From: Pseudomonas sp. MYb327
GTDB taxonomy: Bacteria > Pseudomonadota > Gammaproteobacteria > Pseudomonadales > Pseudomonadaceae
Length of the DNA stretch: 64,000 nt
Assembly: GCF_040438925.1 (NCBI RefSeq)
Contig: NZ_CP159258.1
Span: 3,486,001-3,550,000 of the forward strand
Direction of reading: 5' to 3'
Shown in pieces: positions 55,754 through 64,000 of this stretch (position 1 is its first letter; every line of letters begins with the position of its first letter). Below the pieces are notes generated by a model. That model saw only the letters and a list, made by a program, of their open reading frames with translations. It ran no database searches and was not told where the DNA came from. The position numbers and the translations under genes are program-made.

Positions 55754-56838
55754 TAGCCGTGTTCCTTCTCGAACTCTGCCATGTACGAAATCAGCGCATT
55801 GATCGCGTTGATGTCCACGGCGTTATAGATGGAGGCGCGCATGCCGCCCACGGAACGGTGACCCTTGAGGTTGAGCAGGCCACGTTCGTCGGCGCCAGCC
55901 AGGAACGGCTTGTCGAGACGGTCGTCTGCCAGGCGGAACGGCACGTTCATCCACGAGCGGTCCGACTTGTTGATCGGGTTGCTGTAGAGGCCGCTGGCGT
56001 CGATGAAGTCGTACAGCGTGCGCTGTTTCACTTCATTGAGCTTGCCGATGGCTTCGACACCGCCCTGCTCTTTCAGCCACTCGAACACCAGGCCGGACAG
56101 GTACCAGGCCAGGGTGGGCGGCGTGTTGTACATCGAGCCGTTATCGGCCGCGACCTTGTAATTGAGCATGGTCGGGCATAGGGAACGGGCCTTGCCCAAC
56201 AGGTCTTCGCGCACGATGTTGACCACGATGCCGCTCGGGCCGATGTTTTTCTGGGCGCCGGCGTAGATCATGCCGAAGCGCGAAATGTCCACCGGGCGCG
56301 AAAGAATGTCCGAGGACATGTCGGCCACCAGTGGCACATCACCGGTTTCCGGGATCCACTGGAATTCCAGGCCGCCGATGGTTTCGTTCGGCGCGTAGTG
56401 AACGTAGGCGGCGTCTTTCGACAGCTTCCATTCGTTCTGGCCGGGAATGGCGAAATAGTCGTAAGGCTTGGCGGTGGCAGCAACGTTGACGTGGCCGTAG
56501 CGCGAGGCTTCTTCGATGGCTTTCTGCGACCAGATACCGGTGTCGATATAGTCGGCCGAGCCGTTTTCCGGCAACAGGTTCAGAGGAATCTGAGCAAATT
56601 GCTGGCTGGCACCGCCTTGCAGAAACAGCACTTTATAGTTCGAGGGGATATTCAGCAGATCACGCAGATCCTGCTCGGCCTTGGTGGCGATGGACACGAA
56701 CTCATCACTGCGATGGCTCATTTCCATGACGGACAGACCCTTGCCATGCCAATCAAGCAGTTCGCCCTGGGCGCGTTTCAGGACAGCTTCAGGAAGCGCC
56801 GCAGGACCGGCACAGAAGTTATAGGCTCTCTTGCTCAC
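55753..56838 (-). CDS. serC: Phosphoserine aminotransferase
   Basis: 361 residues, PLP class V-type aminotransferase. YNFCAGPAALPEAVL at the start, SHRSDEF, LFLQGGASQQFAQIP, and the PLP-Lys in YAGAQKNIGPSGI. Makes phosphoserine for serine and acts on a vitamin B6 intermediate. The GTG at 56838 gives the family start (SKRAYNF); a TTG at 56844 is also in frame. First gene of the serC-pheA-hisC-tyrA/aroA-cmk unit. Confidence 0.95.
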   Translation of the reverse strand: MSKRAYNFCAGPAALPEAVLKRAQGELLDWHGKGLSVMEMSHRSDEFVSIATKAEQDLRDLLNIPSNYKVLFLQGGASQQFAQIPLNLLPENGSADYIDTGIWSQKAIEEASRYGHVNVAATAKPYDYFAIPGQNEWKLSKDAAYVHYAPNETIGGLEFQWIPETGDVPLVADMSSDILSRPVDISRFGMIYAGAQKNIGPSGIVVNIVREDLLGKARSLCPTMLNYKVAADNGSMYNTPPTLAWYLSGLVFEWLKEQGGVEAIGKLNEVKQRTLYDFIDASGLYSNPINKSDRSWMNVPFRLADDRLDKPFLAGADERGLLNLKGHRSVGGMRASIYNAVDINAINALISYMAEFEKEHG

Positions 56839-56920
56839 ATCCAATCTCGCTCTGATTTGGTGGTATCACGCAATAAATCGCATTATCAGCCGACACCGGG
56901 CCCCTGCTGAAACAGGGATT

Positions 56921-57008
56921 TGTGGGAGCGAGCCTGCTCGCGATTGCATCACCGCGATACTTCAGACGTACCGTGGCGCCTGCATCGCGAGCAGGCTCGC
57001 TCCCACAA
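56921..57008. repeat. REP pair between serC and gyrA
   Basis: TGTGGGAGCGAGCCTGCTCG (56921-56940) and the inverted CGAGCAGGCTCGCTCCCACA (56988-57007) with flanking CGAT/ATCG. Same arm type as at 7176-7243. Confidence 0.92.
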
Positions 57009-57052
57009 GGGATCTCCAGAGGTGTCGATATTTCTTTACGGACAAATAACAA

Positions 57053-57076
57053 GGGGGCGAATTTTCATCCGCCCCC
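57053..57076 (-). terminator. Terminator after gyrA
   Basis: On the minus strand GGGGGCG-GATGAAAATT-CGCCCCC is followed by TTGTTATTTG, 11 bases beyond the gyrA stop. Strong stem, moderate T-run. Confidence 0.75.
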
Positions 57077-57087
57077 TGTTTGCCCGC

Positions 57088-59742
57088 TTATTCCTGTGGT
57101 TCTTCGTCGGCGGCGGCGTCGAGTTGCTGGTCTTCGACAACGTCGTCAATCACGACCTCACCGTCGAACTCTACACCCTCTTCACCTTCGAGCTCTTCAC
57201 CCTCGACTTCCGAAGGCTCCTGGACCCGCTCAAGGCCGACCAGGGTTTCATCCTTGGCCAATTTGATCAGGGTCACGCCCTGGGTGTTACGACCCAGGCT
57301 GGAGACTTCATCGACACGAGTACGCACCAGGGTGCCCTGGTCGGAAATCAGCATGATTTCCTCACCATCAAGCACCTGGACCGCGCCGACCAGGCGGCCG
57401 TTACGCTCGTTGCTGACCATGGCGATAACGCCCTGGCCGCCACGCTTGTACTCAGGGAACTCGGTGATCGCCGTACGCTTGCCGAAACCACGCTCGGAAG
57501 CAGTAAGGATCTCGCTGCCTTCTTCCGGGATCAGCATGGAAATCAGCTTCTGGCCTTCCGGCAGACGCATGCCGCGTACGCCGCGAGCCGTACGGCCCAT
57601 GGCGCGAACATCGGACTCTTTGAAGCGCGTTACCTTGCCGCCGTCGGAGAACAGCATCACTTCACGCTCGCCATCGGTGATGGCTGCGGAGATCAGCACG
57701 TCGCCTTCGTCCAGCTCCAGCGCGATCAGGCCGACGCTGCGTTGACGGCTGAAGGATTCCAGCGGCGTCTTCTTAACGGTGCCTTTGGCAGTCGCCATGA
57801 AGATGAAATGACCTTCGGTGTATTCCTCGACCGGCAGCATGGTGGTGATGTATTCATCACTGTCCAGCGGCAGCAGGTTGACCAGTGGGCGACCACGGGC
57901 AGCGCGGGACGCTTCAGGGATTTCGTAGGTTTTCAGCCAGTACACCTTGCCCTTGCTGGAGAACAGCAGCAGCGTAGTGTGGCTGTTGGCAACCAGCAGG
58001 TGAGCGATGTAATCCTCATCCTTGACGCCGGTCGCCGACTTGCCTTTGCCGCCACGACGCTGGGCCTGGTACGCAGCCAATGGCTGGGTCTTGGCGTAGC
58101 CACCGTGGGAAATGGTCACGACGCGCTCTTCTTCCGGGATCATGTCACCCAGGGTCAGGTCGAGACGGGCATCGAGGATCTCGGTGCGACGCACATCGCC
58201 GTATTCGGCGCGGATCACTTCCAGCTCTTCGCGGATCACTTCCATCAGGCGCGTGGCGCTGTTGAGGATGCGGATCAGCTCGCCGATCTGGTTGAGGATC
58301 TCTTGATACTCGGCCAGCAGTTTTTCGTGTTCCAGACCGGTGAGGCGGTGCAGACGCAGCTCCAGAATGGCTTGCGCCTGTTCTGGCGACAGGAAGTACT
58401 TGCCGTCGCGCAGGCCGTATTGCGGATCGAGGTTTTCCGGACGGCACGAATCGGCACCGGCACGTTCCACCATTGCTACCACGGCGGAGGATTCCCAAGG
58501 GGTGCTGACCAGCGCTTCCTTGGCTTCCGACGGGGTTGGCGAGGCCTTGATCAGGGCGATGACCGGGTCGATGTTCGACAGGGCAACCGCTTGACCTTCA
58601 AGGATGTGTCCACGTTCGCGCGCCTTGCGCAGTTCGAACACGGTACGGCGGGTAACCACTTCGCGACGGTGACGGACGAAGGCTTCCAGCAGGTCCTTGA
58701 GGTTCAGGATCCGTGGACGGCCGTCGATCAGTGCAACGATGTTGATACCAAATACGGCTTGCAGTTGGGTCTGAGCGTAGAGGTTGTTGAGGATCACCTC
58801 AGGCACTTCGCCACGACGCAGCTCGATCACGACGCGCATACCGTCCTTGTCGGACTCGTCGCGCAGTTCGGTGATGCCTTCAAGCTTCTTCTCTTTAACC
58901 AGCTCGGCGATCTTCTCGATCAGACGCGCCTTGTTCAGCTGGTAAGGGAGTTCGGTGATGACGATCTGTTGACGGCCACCGACCTTGTCGATGTCTTCGA
59001 TCATCGAGCGGGCGCGCATGTAAATGCGCCCGCGACCGGTGCGGTAGGCTTCGATGATGCCGGCGCGACCGTTGATGATCGCGGCGGTCGGGAAGTCCGG
59101 GCCGGGGATGTATTGCATCAATTCATCGACGGTCAGCTCGGGATTGTCGATGAGCGCCAGGCAACCGTCGATGACTTCACCGAGGTTGTGCGGCGGAATG
59201 TTGGTCGCCATGCCCACGGCGATACCGCTGGAGCCGTTGACCAACAGGTTGGGAATACGGGTCGGCATGACCGCCGGGATCATTTCGGTGCCGTCGTAGT
59301 TCGGCACCCAGTCCACGGTTTCTTTATGCAGGTCAGCCAGCAGCTCGTGCGCCAGCTTGGTCATGCGCACTTCGGTGTATCGCATGGCCGCGGCGTTGTC
59401 GCCGTCCACCGAACCGAAGTTACCCTGGCCGTCTACCAGCAGGTAGCGCAGGGAGAATGGCTGCGCCATCCGAACGATGGTGTCGTACACCGCGGTATCA
59501 CCGTGCGGGTGATATTTACCGATCACGTCACCGACAACACGGGCAGATTTCTTGTACGGCTTGTTGAAGTCGTTGCCCAGCTCGCTCATCGCGAACAGCA
59601 CGCGCCGGTGCACGGGCTTCAAGCCATCGCGCGCATCCGGCAGTGCCCGCCCGACAATTACGCTCATTGCGTAGTCGAGGTAGGACTGCTTCAGCTCGTC
59701 TTCGATATTGACCGGGAGGATTTCTTTGGCCAGTTCGCCCAT
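57088..59742 (-). CDS. gyrA: DNA gyrase subunit A
   Basis: 884 residues. Family N terminus [20 protein letters not shown], catalytic Tyr122 in [11 protein letters not shown], then the C-terminal beta-pinwheel with the GyrA box-like RRGGKGKS and repeated blades. An acidic tail ends the protein. Quinolone region: GDTAVYD with Thr83 and Asp87, the normal residues in Pseudomonas, so no resistance substitution at those sites. The ATG at 59742 is used; the frame opens further to 59826 without support. Forms A2B2 gyrase with GyrB. Confidence 0.97.
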   Translation of the reverse strand: MGELAKEILPVNIEDELKQSYLDYAMSVIVGRALPDARDGLKPVHRRVLFAMSELGNDFNKPYKKSARVVGDVIGKYHPHGDTAVYDTIVRMAQPFSLRYLLVDGQGNFGSVDGDNAAAMRYTEVRMTKLAHELLADLHKETVDWVPNYDGTEMIPAVMPTRIPNLLVNGSSGIAVGMATNIPPHNLGEVIDGCLALIDNPELTVDELMQYIPGPDFPTAAIINGRAGIIEAYRTGRGRIYMRARSMIEDIDKVGGRQQIVITELPYQLNKARLIEKIAELVKEKKLEGITELRDESDKDGMRVVIELRRGEVPEVILNNLYAQTQLQAVFGINIVALIDGRPRILNLKDLLEAFVRHRREVVTRRTVFELRKARERGHILEGQAVALSNIDPVIALIKASPTPSEAKEALVSTPWESSAVVAMVERAGADSCRPENLDPQYGLRDGKYFLSPEQAQAILELRLHRLTGLEHEKLLAEYQEILNQIGELIRILNSATRLMEVIREELEVIRAEYGDVRRTEILDARLDLTLGDMIPEEERVVTISHGGYAKTQPLAAYQAQRRGGKGKSATGVKDEDYIAHLLVANSHTTLLLFSSKGKVYWLKTYEIPEASRAARGRPLVNLLPLDSDEYITTMLPVEEYTEGHFIFMATAKGTVKKTPLESFSRQRSVGLIALELDEGDVLISAAITDGEREVMLFSDGGKVTRFKESDVRAMGRTARGVRGMRLPEGQKLISMLIPEEGSEILTASERGFGKRTAITEFPEYKRGGQGVIAMVSNERNGRLVGAVQVLDGEEIMLISDQGTLVRTRVDEVSSLGRNTQGVTLIKLAKDETLVGLERVQEPSEVEGEELEGEEGVEFDGEVVIDDVVEDQQLDAAADEEPQE

Positions 59743-60168
59743 GAGAAGCCTGATTCCTTTTTCTGGTGAAACTTCGTCATATCCATATGGGACCAACGAA
59801 GCTCGCCGATACAGGCTGAGTGCCATGCACCGACTTACGACAAATCAACGAGTTATTCCATGGATCTGCGCAGTACGGGTCGCCACTTCTGGCAACCCTG
59901 GAAACCGCCGGATGTTATCACAAGAGCCGCCACGCACCTATCCCCCAGATGCGCATGGAGAGTAGTTAGTTGACCGATGACAGGCTTGAAGGGGACGAGA
60001 GAGGCTTAGAGCCGCTGCGAATGCAGAATTCGGGGACGAATTACGGATGTTTATTGACTTTTAAGCCCTAATCGCCGGCAGGCTGGCTCCCACATTGATC
60101 TATGTCGATCACAATACCTGTGGGAGCCAGCCTGCTGACGATGACGTCCTAACGAACGCCACAGCCAA
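59743..60168. other. Intergenic region between gyrA and mtnA
   Basis: 426 bases with no gene. It holds the gyrA leader and presumed promoter on the minus strand (a TGTGATAAC extended -10-like element near 59915-59925) and a REP pair at 60070-60143 close to the mtnA stop. Confidence 0.6.
60070..60143. repeat. REP pair near mtnA
   Basis: AATCGCCGGCAGGCTGGCTCCCACA (60070-60094) faces TGTGGGAGCCAGCCTGCTGACGAT (60119-60142). Confidence 0.88.
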
Positions 60169-61245
60169 TCAATGCAGACGCTTGCGGCACATCAACTGCG
60201 CCATTTTCGCGGTATCCGGACGTTCGACGATGCCTTTTTCGGTGACGATCGCATCGATCAGATCAGCCGGAGTCACGTCGAACACCGGGTTGAACGCCTC
60301 GACATCCGCCCCGACGCGCTTGCCACCCACTTCCAGCAACTCGCGACCATCACGTTCTTCAATCGGAATGTCGTCGCCACTCGCCAGGTTCATGTCGATG
60401 GTCGAACTCGGCGCCACCACCATGAAGCGCACGCCGTGGTGCATGGCGTTCACCGCCAGTTGATAAGTGCCGATTTTGTTTGCCACATCGCCATTGGCGG
60501 TGATCCGGTCCGCGCCGACGATGACCCAGGTAGGGCCCTTGGTCTTCATGATGTGCGCCGCGGCGGAGTCAACATTGAGGGTAACGGGGATGCCTTCGTT
60601 GGCGAGCTCCCACGCGGTCAGTCGCGAGCCCTGCAGCCATGGACGGGTTTCGTCGACATAAACTCGCTCGACCATACCCTCGATGAATGCGCCACGAATC
60701 ACACCCAGCGCCGTGCCGAAACCGCCGGTGGCCAGCGCGCCGGTGTTGCAGTGGGTCAGGATCGCCTGGGCGTTGCCCTGGTGCTTGCGGATTAAGTCCA
60801 CACCCAACTGCGCCATGGTCAGGTTGGCTTCGCGATCACTCTCATGAATGGCGATCGCCTCGGCTTCCAGCGCGACCAGCGGGTCGGCATTTTCTTTCAG
60901 CCGATCAAGCCTGTCGTGCATTCGGCCCAGCGCCCAGAACAGGTTGACCGCAGTGGGACGGGAGTCGGCGAGCAGCATGAAATCCTCTTCCAGCGCCGCG
61001 TACCAGTCACCACCTTCGGCCAACCGGGCGCGGGCAGCCAGGACGATGCCATAGGCCGCACTGATCCCGATTGCCGGCGCACCGCGCACCACCATCGAAC
61101 GAATGGCCTCCGCCACGCCAGCCGCGCTGGTATAAGCGATCCAGGTTTCCTCGAACGGCAAAATACGCTGATCCAGCAGGTAAAGGGCGCCATCACGCCA
61201 ATCGATGGCCTTCACTTTCTCCGCAGCCAACAGTCGATCGCGCAT
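60169..61245 (-). CDS. mtnA: S-methyl-5-thioribose-1-phosphate isomerase
   Basis: 358 residues. Family motifs [16 protein letters not shown] (about 50-65), the catalytic Cys in [19 protein letters not shown] and Asp in [18 protein letters not shown]. Isomerises methylthioribose-1-P to methylthioribulose-1-P in methionine salvage. The ATG at 61245 matches the known N terminus of Pseudomonas MtnA ([16 protein letters not shown]); in-frame codons upstream to 61323 are in the promoter zone. Divergent from mtaD. Confidence 0.94.
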   Translation of the reverse strand: MRDRLLAAEKVKAIDWRDGALYLLDQRILPFEETWIAYTSAAGVAEAIRSMVVRGAPAIGISAAYGIVLAARARLAEGGDWYAALEEDFMLLADSRPTAVNLFWALGRMHDRLDRLKENADPLVALEAEAIAIHESDREANLTMAQLGVDLIRKHQGNAQAILTHCNTGALATGGFGTALGVIRGAFIEGMVERVYVDETRPWLQGSRLTAWELANEGIPVTLNVDSAAAHIMKTKGPTWVIVGADRITANGDVANKIGTYQLAVNAMHHGVRFMVVAPSSTIDMNLASGDDIPIEERDGRELLEVGGKRVGADVEAFNPVFDVTPADLIDAIVTEKGIVERPDTAKMAQLMCRKRLH

Positions 61246-61278
61246 CCCACACCCCGCACTCATGAACAAAAGCCGCCG

Positions 61279-61316
61279 ATTATAGCGATCCCCCCGCGAA
61301 GACGCTCGGGTATACT
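61279..61316. promoter_or_regulatory. Divergent -10 elements for mtnA and mtaD
   Basis: The minus strand has TATAAT (61279-61284) toward mtnA, and the plus strand has TATACT (61311-61316) toward mtaD. Neither has a clear -35 at 17 bases, so they may depend on an activator or use extended contacts. Confidence 0.45.
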
Positions 61317-61353
61317 TCGCCATCCTTTACAAAAGCACTGGAACCCACCCTCG

Positions 61354-62685
61354 ATGCCGAACACTGCCGCTGCGCTCGACCTGTTATTGCTGCCAACCTG
61401 GCTGGTACCCGTCGAACCCGCTGGCGTTGTCCTCAAAGATCATGCATTGGGCATCCGCGACGGGCGCATCGCATTCGTCGGCCCACGTTCCGCCGCCCTG
61501 AAGCTTAACGCAACCAAAGTCTGTGAACTGCCGGACATGCTGCTCAGCCCGGGCCTGATCAACGCCCATGGGCATGCGGCAATGACTCTTTTCCGCGGGC
61601 TGGCCGATGACTTGCCCCTGATGACCTGGCTGGAAAACCACATCTGGCCAGCCGAAGCCAAGTGGGTCGACGAGGATTTCGTCCGCGACGGCACCGATCT
61701 GGCCATCGCCGAACAACTCAAAGGCGGCATCACCTGCTTCTCTGACATGTATTTCTTCCCGAAGGTTGCCAGCGAACGCGTGCACAACAGCGGCATTCGC
61801 GCGCAAATCGCGATTCCGATCCTCGACTTCCCGATTCCGGGTGCCGCCACGGCAGACGAAGCCATTCGTCAGGGCGTCGAGTTGTTTGGCGATCTCAAGC
61901 ACCACGAACGCATCAAAGTTACTTTCGGCCCTCACGCGCCCTACACCGTGGGCGATGAAAACCTGGAAAAAATCCGGGTGATCGCCGAAGAGCTGGACGC
62001 CTCGATCCACATGCACGTGCATGAAACGGCCTTTGAAGTGCAGCAGTCGGTCGAACAACGTGGCGAGCGGCCGCTGGCCCGACTCGCGCGCCTGGGCCTG
62101 CTGGGACCGCGCTTCCAGGCCGTTCACATGACCCAGATCAGCGAGGAAGACCTCGCGCTGCTGGTAGAAAGCAACACCAGTGTGATTCATTGCCCGGAGT
62201 CGAACCTGAAGCTGGCCAGTGGTTTCTGCCCGGTGGAGCGCTTGTGGCAGGCCGGCGTGAATGTCGCCGTCGGCACCGATGGCGCCGCCAGCAACAATGA
62301 CCTGGACCTGCTGGGCGAAACCCGCACCGCCGCCCTGCTGGCCAAAGCTGTCGCGGGCTCGGCCACCGCGCTGGATGCCCATCGCGCCCTGCGCATGGCC
62401 ACCCTCAATGGTGCCCGCGCGCTGGGAATCGAAGCTGAAGTAGGTTCGCTGGAAGTCGGCAAAGCCGCCGATATCGTGGCGTTCGACCTCTCCGGCCTGG
62501 CTCAGCAACCGGTCTACGACCCGGTTTCGCAGCTTATCTATGCAACCGGTCGAGACTGCGTGAAGCACCTGTGGGTCGCCGGCAAACAACTGCTCGACGA
62601 CCGGCGCCTGACGCGCCTGGATGAAGAACAATTGGTCACCACCGCCAAGGCGTGGGGCCAACGCATCAGCGGCCGTACCGAATAG
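61354..62685 (+). CDS. mtaD: 5'-methylthioadenosine / S-adenosylhomocysteine deaminase family (TRZ/ATZ hydrolase)
   Basis: 443 residues, amidohydrolase. Metal ligands: INAHGHAAM (two His), [15 protein letters not shown] and the Asp in [13 protein letters not shown]. aeruginosa has a characterised methylthioadenosine deaminase at the equivalent position (PA3170) that converts MTA to methylthioinosine. It would recycle MTA from polyamine and homoserine-lactone synthesis. The ATG at 61354 is used; the open frame extends far upstream across the mtnA promoter and is not real there. Leads an operon with ubiG and mupP. Confidence 0.88.
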   Translation: MPNTAAALDLLLLPTWLVPVEPAGVVLKDHALGIRDGRIAFVGPRSAALKLNATKVCELPDMLLSPGLINAHGHAAMTLFRGLADDLPLMTWLENHIWPAEAKWVDEDFVRDGTDLAIAEQLKGGITCFSDMYFFPKVASERVHNSGIRAQIAIPILDFPIPGAATADEAIRQGVELFGDLKHHERIKVTFGPHAPYTVGDENLEKIRVIAEELDASIHMHVHETAFEVQQSVEQRGERPLARLARLGLLGPRFQAVHMTQISEEDLALLVESNTSVIHCPESNLKLASGFCPVERLWQAGVNVAVGTDGAASNNDLDLLGETRTAALLAKAVAGSATALDAHRALRMATLNGARALGIEAEVGSLEVGKAADIVAFDLSGLAQQPVYDPVSQLIYATGRDCVKHLWVAGKQLLDDRRLTRLDEEQLVTTAKAWGQRISGRTE

Positions 62686-62744
62686 TTAGCCCCCCGGACT
62701 CAACGCCGGGGCAACAGGATTTTTCAAGTTTTAGAGGACTGAAC

Positions 62745-63443
62745 ATGAGCAACGTCGACTACGCCGAAATCGCTAAATTCGAAGCCCTGGCCCATCGCTG
62801 GTGGGACCGTGAAAGCGAGTTCAAACCGCTGCACGACATCAACCCGCTGCGCGTCAACTGGATTGACGAACGGGTCAATCTGGCCGGCAAGAAAGTCCTC
62901 GACGTCGGTTGCGGCGGCGGCATCCTCAGCGAAGCCATGGCCCAACGCGGCGCCACAGTAACCGGCATCGACATGGGCGAAGCGCCACTGGCGGTCGCGC
63001 AATTGCATCAGCTGGAATCAGGCGTAAATGTTGAATACCGGCAGATCACGGCCGAAGCTCTGGCCGAAGAAATGCCCGAGCAATTCGACGTGGTCACCTG
63101 CCTGGAAATGCTCGAACACGTGCCGGATCCGTCCTCGGTGATCCGCGCCTGCTTCAAAATGGTCAAGCCCGGCGGCCAGGTGTTTTTCTCCACCATCAAC
63201 CGCAACCCGAAGGCGTACCTGTTCGCCATCGTCGGCGCCGAATACATCATGAAGCTGCTGCCACGCGGCACCCACGACTTCAAGAAATTCATCCGCCCTT
63301 CCGAGCTCGGTGCCTGGAGCCGCATGGCCGGCCTGACCGTCAAGGACATCATCGGCCTGACCTACAACCCGCTGACCAAACACTACAAACTGGCGTCCGA
63401 CGTGGACGTCAACTACATGATCCAGACCCTGCGCGAGGAGTAA
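62745..63443 (+). CDS. ubiG: Ubiquinone biosynthesis O-methyltransferase
   Basis: 232 residues, class I SAM methyltransferase: [17 protein letters not shown] (about 45-61), [19 protein letters not shown] and [15 protein letters not shown] are UbiG hallmarks. Performs the two O-methylations of ubiquinone synthesis. AGAGGA precedes the ATG at 62745. Followed 4 bases later by mupP, so cotranscribed. Confidence 0.96.
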   Translation: MSNVDYAEIAKFEALAHRWWDRESEFKPLHDINPLRVNWIDERVNLAGKKVLDVGCGGGILSEAMAQRGATVTGIDMGEAPLAVAQLHQLESGVNVEYRQITAEALAEEMPEQFDVVTCLEMLEHVPDPSSVIRACFKMVKPGGQVFFSTINRNPKAYLFAIVGAEYIMKLLPRGTHDFKKFIRPSELGAWSRMAGLTVKDIIGLTYNPLTKHYKLASDVDVNYMIQTLREE

Positions 63444-63447
63444 GCCG

Positions 63448-64000
63448 ATGCGTATCAGAGCAGTTCTTTTCGACATGGACGGCACCCTGCTCGACACCGC
63501 GCCGGACTTCATCGCGATCTGTCAGGCGATGCGTGCCGACCGCGGCTTGCCACCGATCAACGACAAACACATTCGCGACGAGATCTCCGGCGGCGCCAAG
63601 GCGATGGTCGCGGTGACCTTCTCCATGGACCCGGAATCGCCAGGCTTCGAGGAGCTGCGACTGGAGTTTCTCGAGCGGTATCTGGTGGGTTGCGCTGTCC
63701 ACAGCAAGCTGTTCGATGGCATGGCTGAATTGCTGGCCGACATCGAGAAGGCCAACCTGATCTGGGGCGTGGTCACCAACAAACCGCTGCGCTTCGCCGA
63801 GCCGATCATGCAACAACTAGGGCTGGCCGAGCGGTCGGCGCTGCTGATCTGTCCGGACCACGTGAAGAACAGCAAACCGGACCCGGAGCCGTTGATCCTC
63901 GCGTGCAAGATGCTCGACCTCGACCCGGCCAGCGTGCTGTTCGTGGGTGATGACCTGCGCGATATCGAATCGGGCCGCGATGCCGGCACCAAGACTGCGG
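63448..64000 (+). CDS. mupP: MurNAc-6-phosphate phosphatase / phosphoglycolate phosphatase-like HAD hydrolase (partial)
   Basis: The first 184 codons are present; the window ends inside the gene. HAD motif [15 protein letters not shown] (8-21), motif II VVTNKPL, Lys in NSKPDPEP and motif [18 protein letters not shown]. In pseudomonads the gene after ubiG at this locus (PA3172) encodes MupP, a phosphatase of the MurNAc recycling path; it used to be annotated as phosphoglycolate phosphatase. Function is taken from that context. Confidence 0.85.
   Translation, partial: MRIRAVLFDMDGTLLDTAPDFIAICQAMRADRGLPPINDKHIRDEISGGAKAMVAVTFSMDPESPGFEELRLEFLERYLVGCAVHSKLFDGMAELLADIEKANLIWGVVTNKPLRFAEPIMQQLGLAERSALLICPDHVKNSKPDPEPLILACKMLDLDPASVLFVGDDLRDIESGRDAGTKTA

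Noticed and set aside
53384..55756. A 790-codon plus-strand frame across hisC and pheA
   Set aside because: Runs across two clearly functional genes and has no family features.
57088..59742. GyrA Thr83 as a quinolone-resistance change
   Set aside because: Thr at 83 is the normal residue in Pseudomonas; Asp87 is also unchanged.
56920..59769. A 949-codon open frame on the plus strand opposite gyrA
   Set aside because: It is the mirror of a high-GC conserved gene, has no recognisable domain, and spans a REP pair and the gyrA terminator.

Overview
The window is a chromosomal segment of a Pseudomonas of the fluorescens lineage. The support is the gene content and order (serC-pheA-hisC-tyrA/aroA-cmk-rpsA-ihfB next to gyrA-mtnA-mtaD-ubiG-mupP, as around PA3160-PA3172 of P. 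aeruginosa), GC-rich coding sequence, and nine intergenic REP-type palindromes of the kind common in this lineage. No plasmid, phage, transposase, tRNA, rRNA or CRISPR was seen.

Layout: (1) 1-2200, the tail of an unidentified gene, a two-hotdog acyl-CoA thioesterase, a CHAD protein and a small lipoprotein. (2) 2419-3459, a patatin-like lipase. (3) 3591-11832, the complete high-affinity potassium uptake locus kdpFABC-kdpD-kdpE on the minus strand, including the 29-residue KdpF and a KdpE-operator-like site upstream. (4) 12248-13903, an ethanolamine-type permease and a small DUF2897 protein. (5) 14161-16816, a TetR regulator facing an SDR-ketosynthase pair. (6) 17018-47379, a ComEA-like protein, then a large surface-polysaccharide (O-antigen) locus. 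(7) 47589-59742, lapA, ihfB, a small lipoprotein, rpsA, cmk, the fused tyrA-aroA, hisC, pheA, serC and gyrA, all on the minus strand. (8) 60169-64000, mtnA divergent from mtaD-ubiG-mupP, with mupP cut by the window end.

The O-antigen locus lies between ihfB/lapA and wbpM, the position of the O-specific antigen cluster in P. aeruginosa. No Wzx, Wzy or Wzz was seen. Instead it encodes an ABC exporter (wzm, wzt with a C-terminal substrate domain). Nucleotide-sugar genes are rmlBDA (dTDP-rhamnose, no rmlC seen), manC-gmd-fcl plus a second fcl paralogue (GDP-6-deoxyhexoses), galE, and the wbpV-like/wbpM pair (UDP-6-deoxy-HexNAc). WbpL would start chains on undecaprenyl phosphate. Several glycosyltransferases, an FkbM-type methyltransferase overlapping wzt, and two membrane acyltransferases would build and decorate the polymer. 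A cassette linked by 4-base overlaps (gtrB - methyltransferase - gtrA - large membrane protein) looks like a Gtr-type side-branch glycosylation system with an extra methyltransferase. The middle of the locus (about 21-45 kb) is visibly more AT-rich than its flanks, as expected of a horizontally exchanged O-antigen region.

Most plausible candidates for new biology: the methyltransferase-containing Gtr cassette, the FkbM/Wzt pair as a possible chain-termination module, and the second fcl paralogue with a substituted active-site serine. None can be proved from sequence reading alone.
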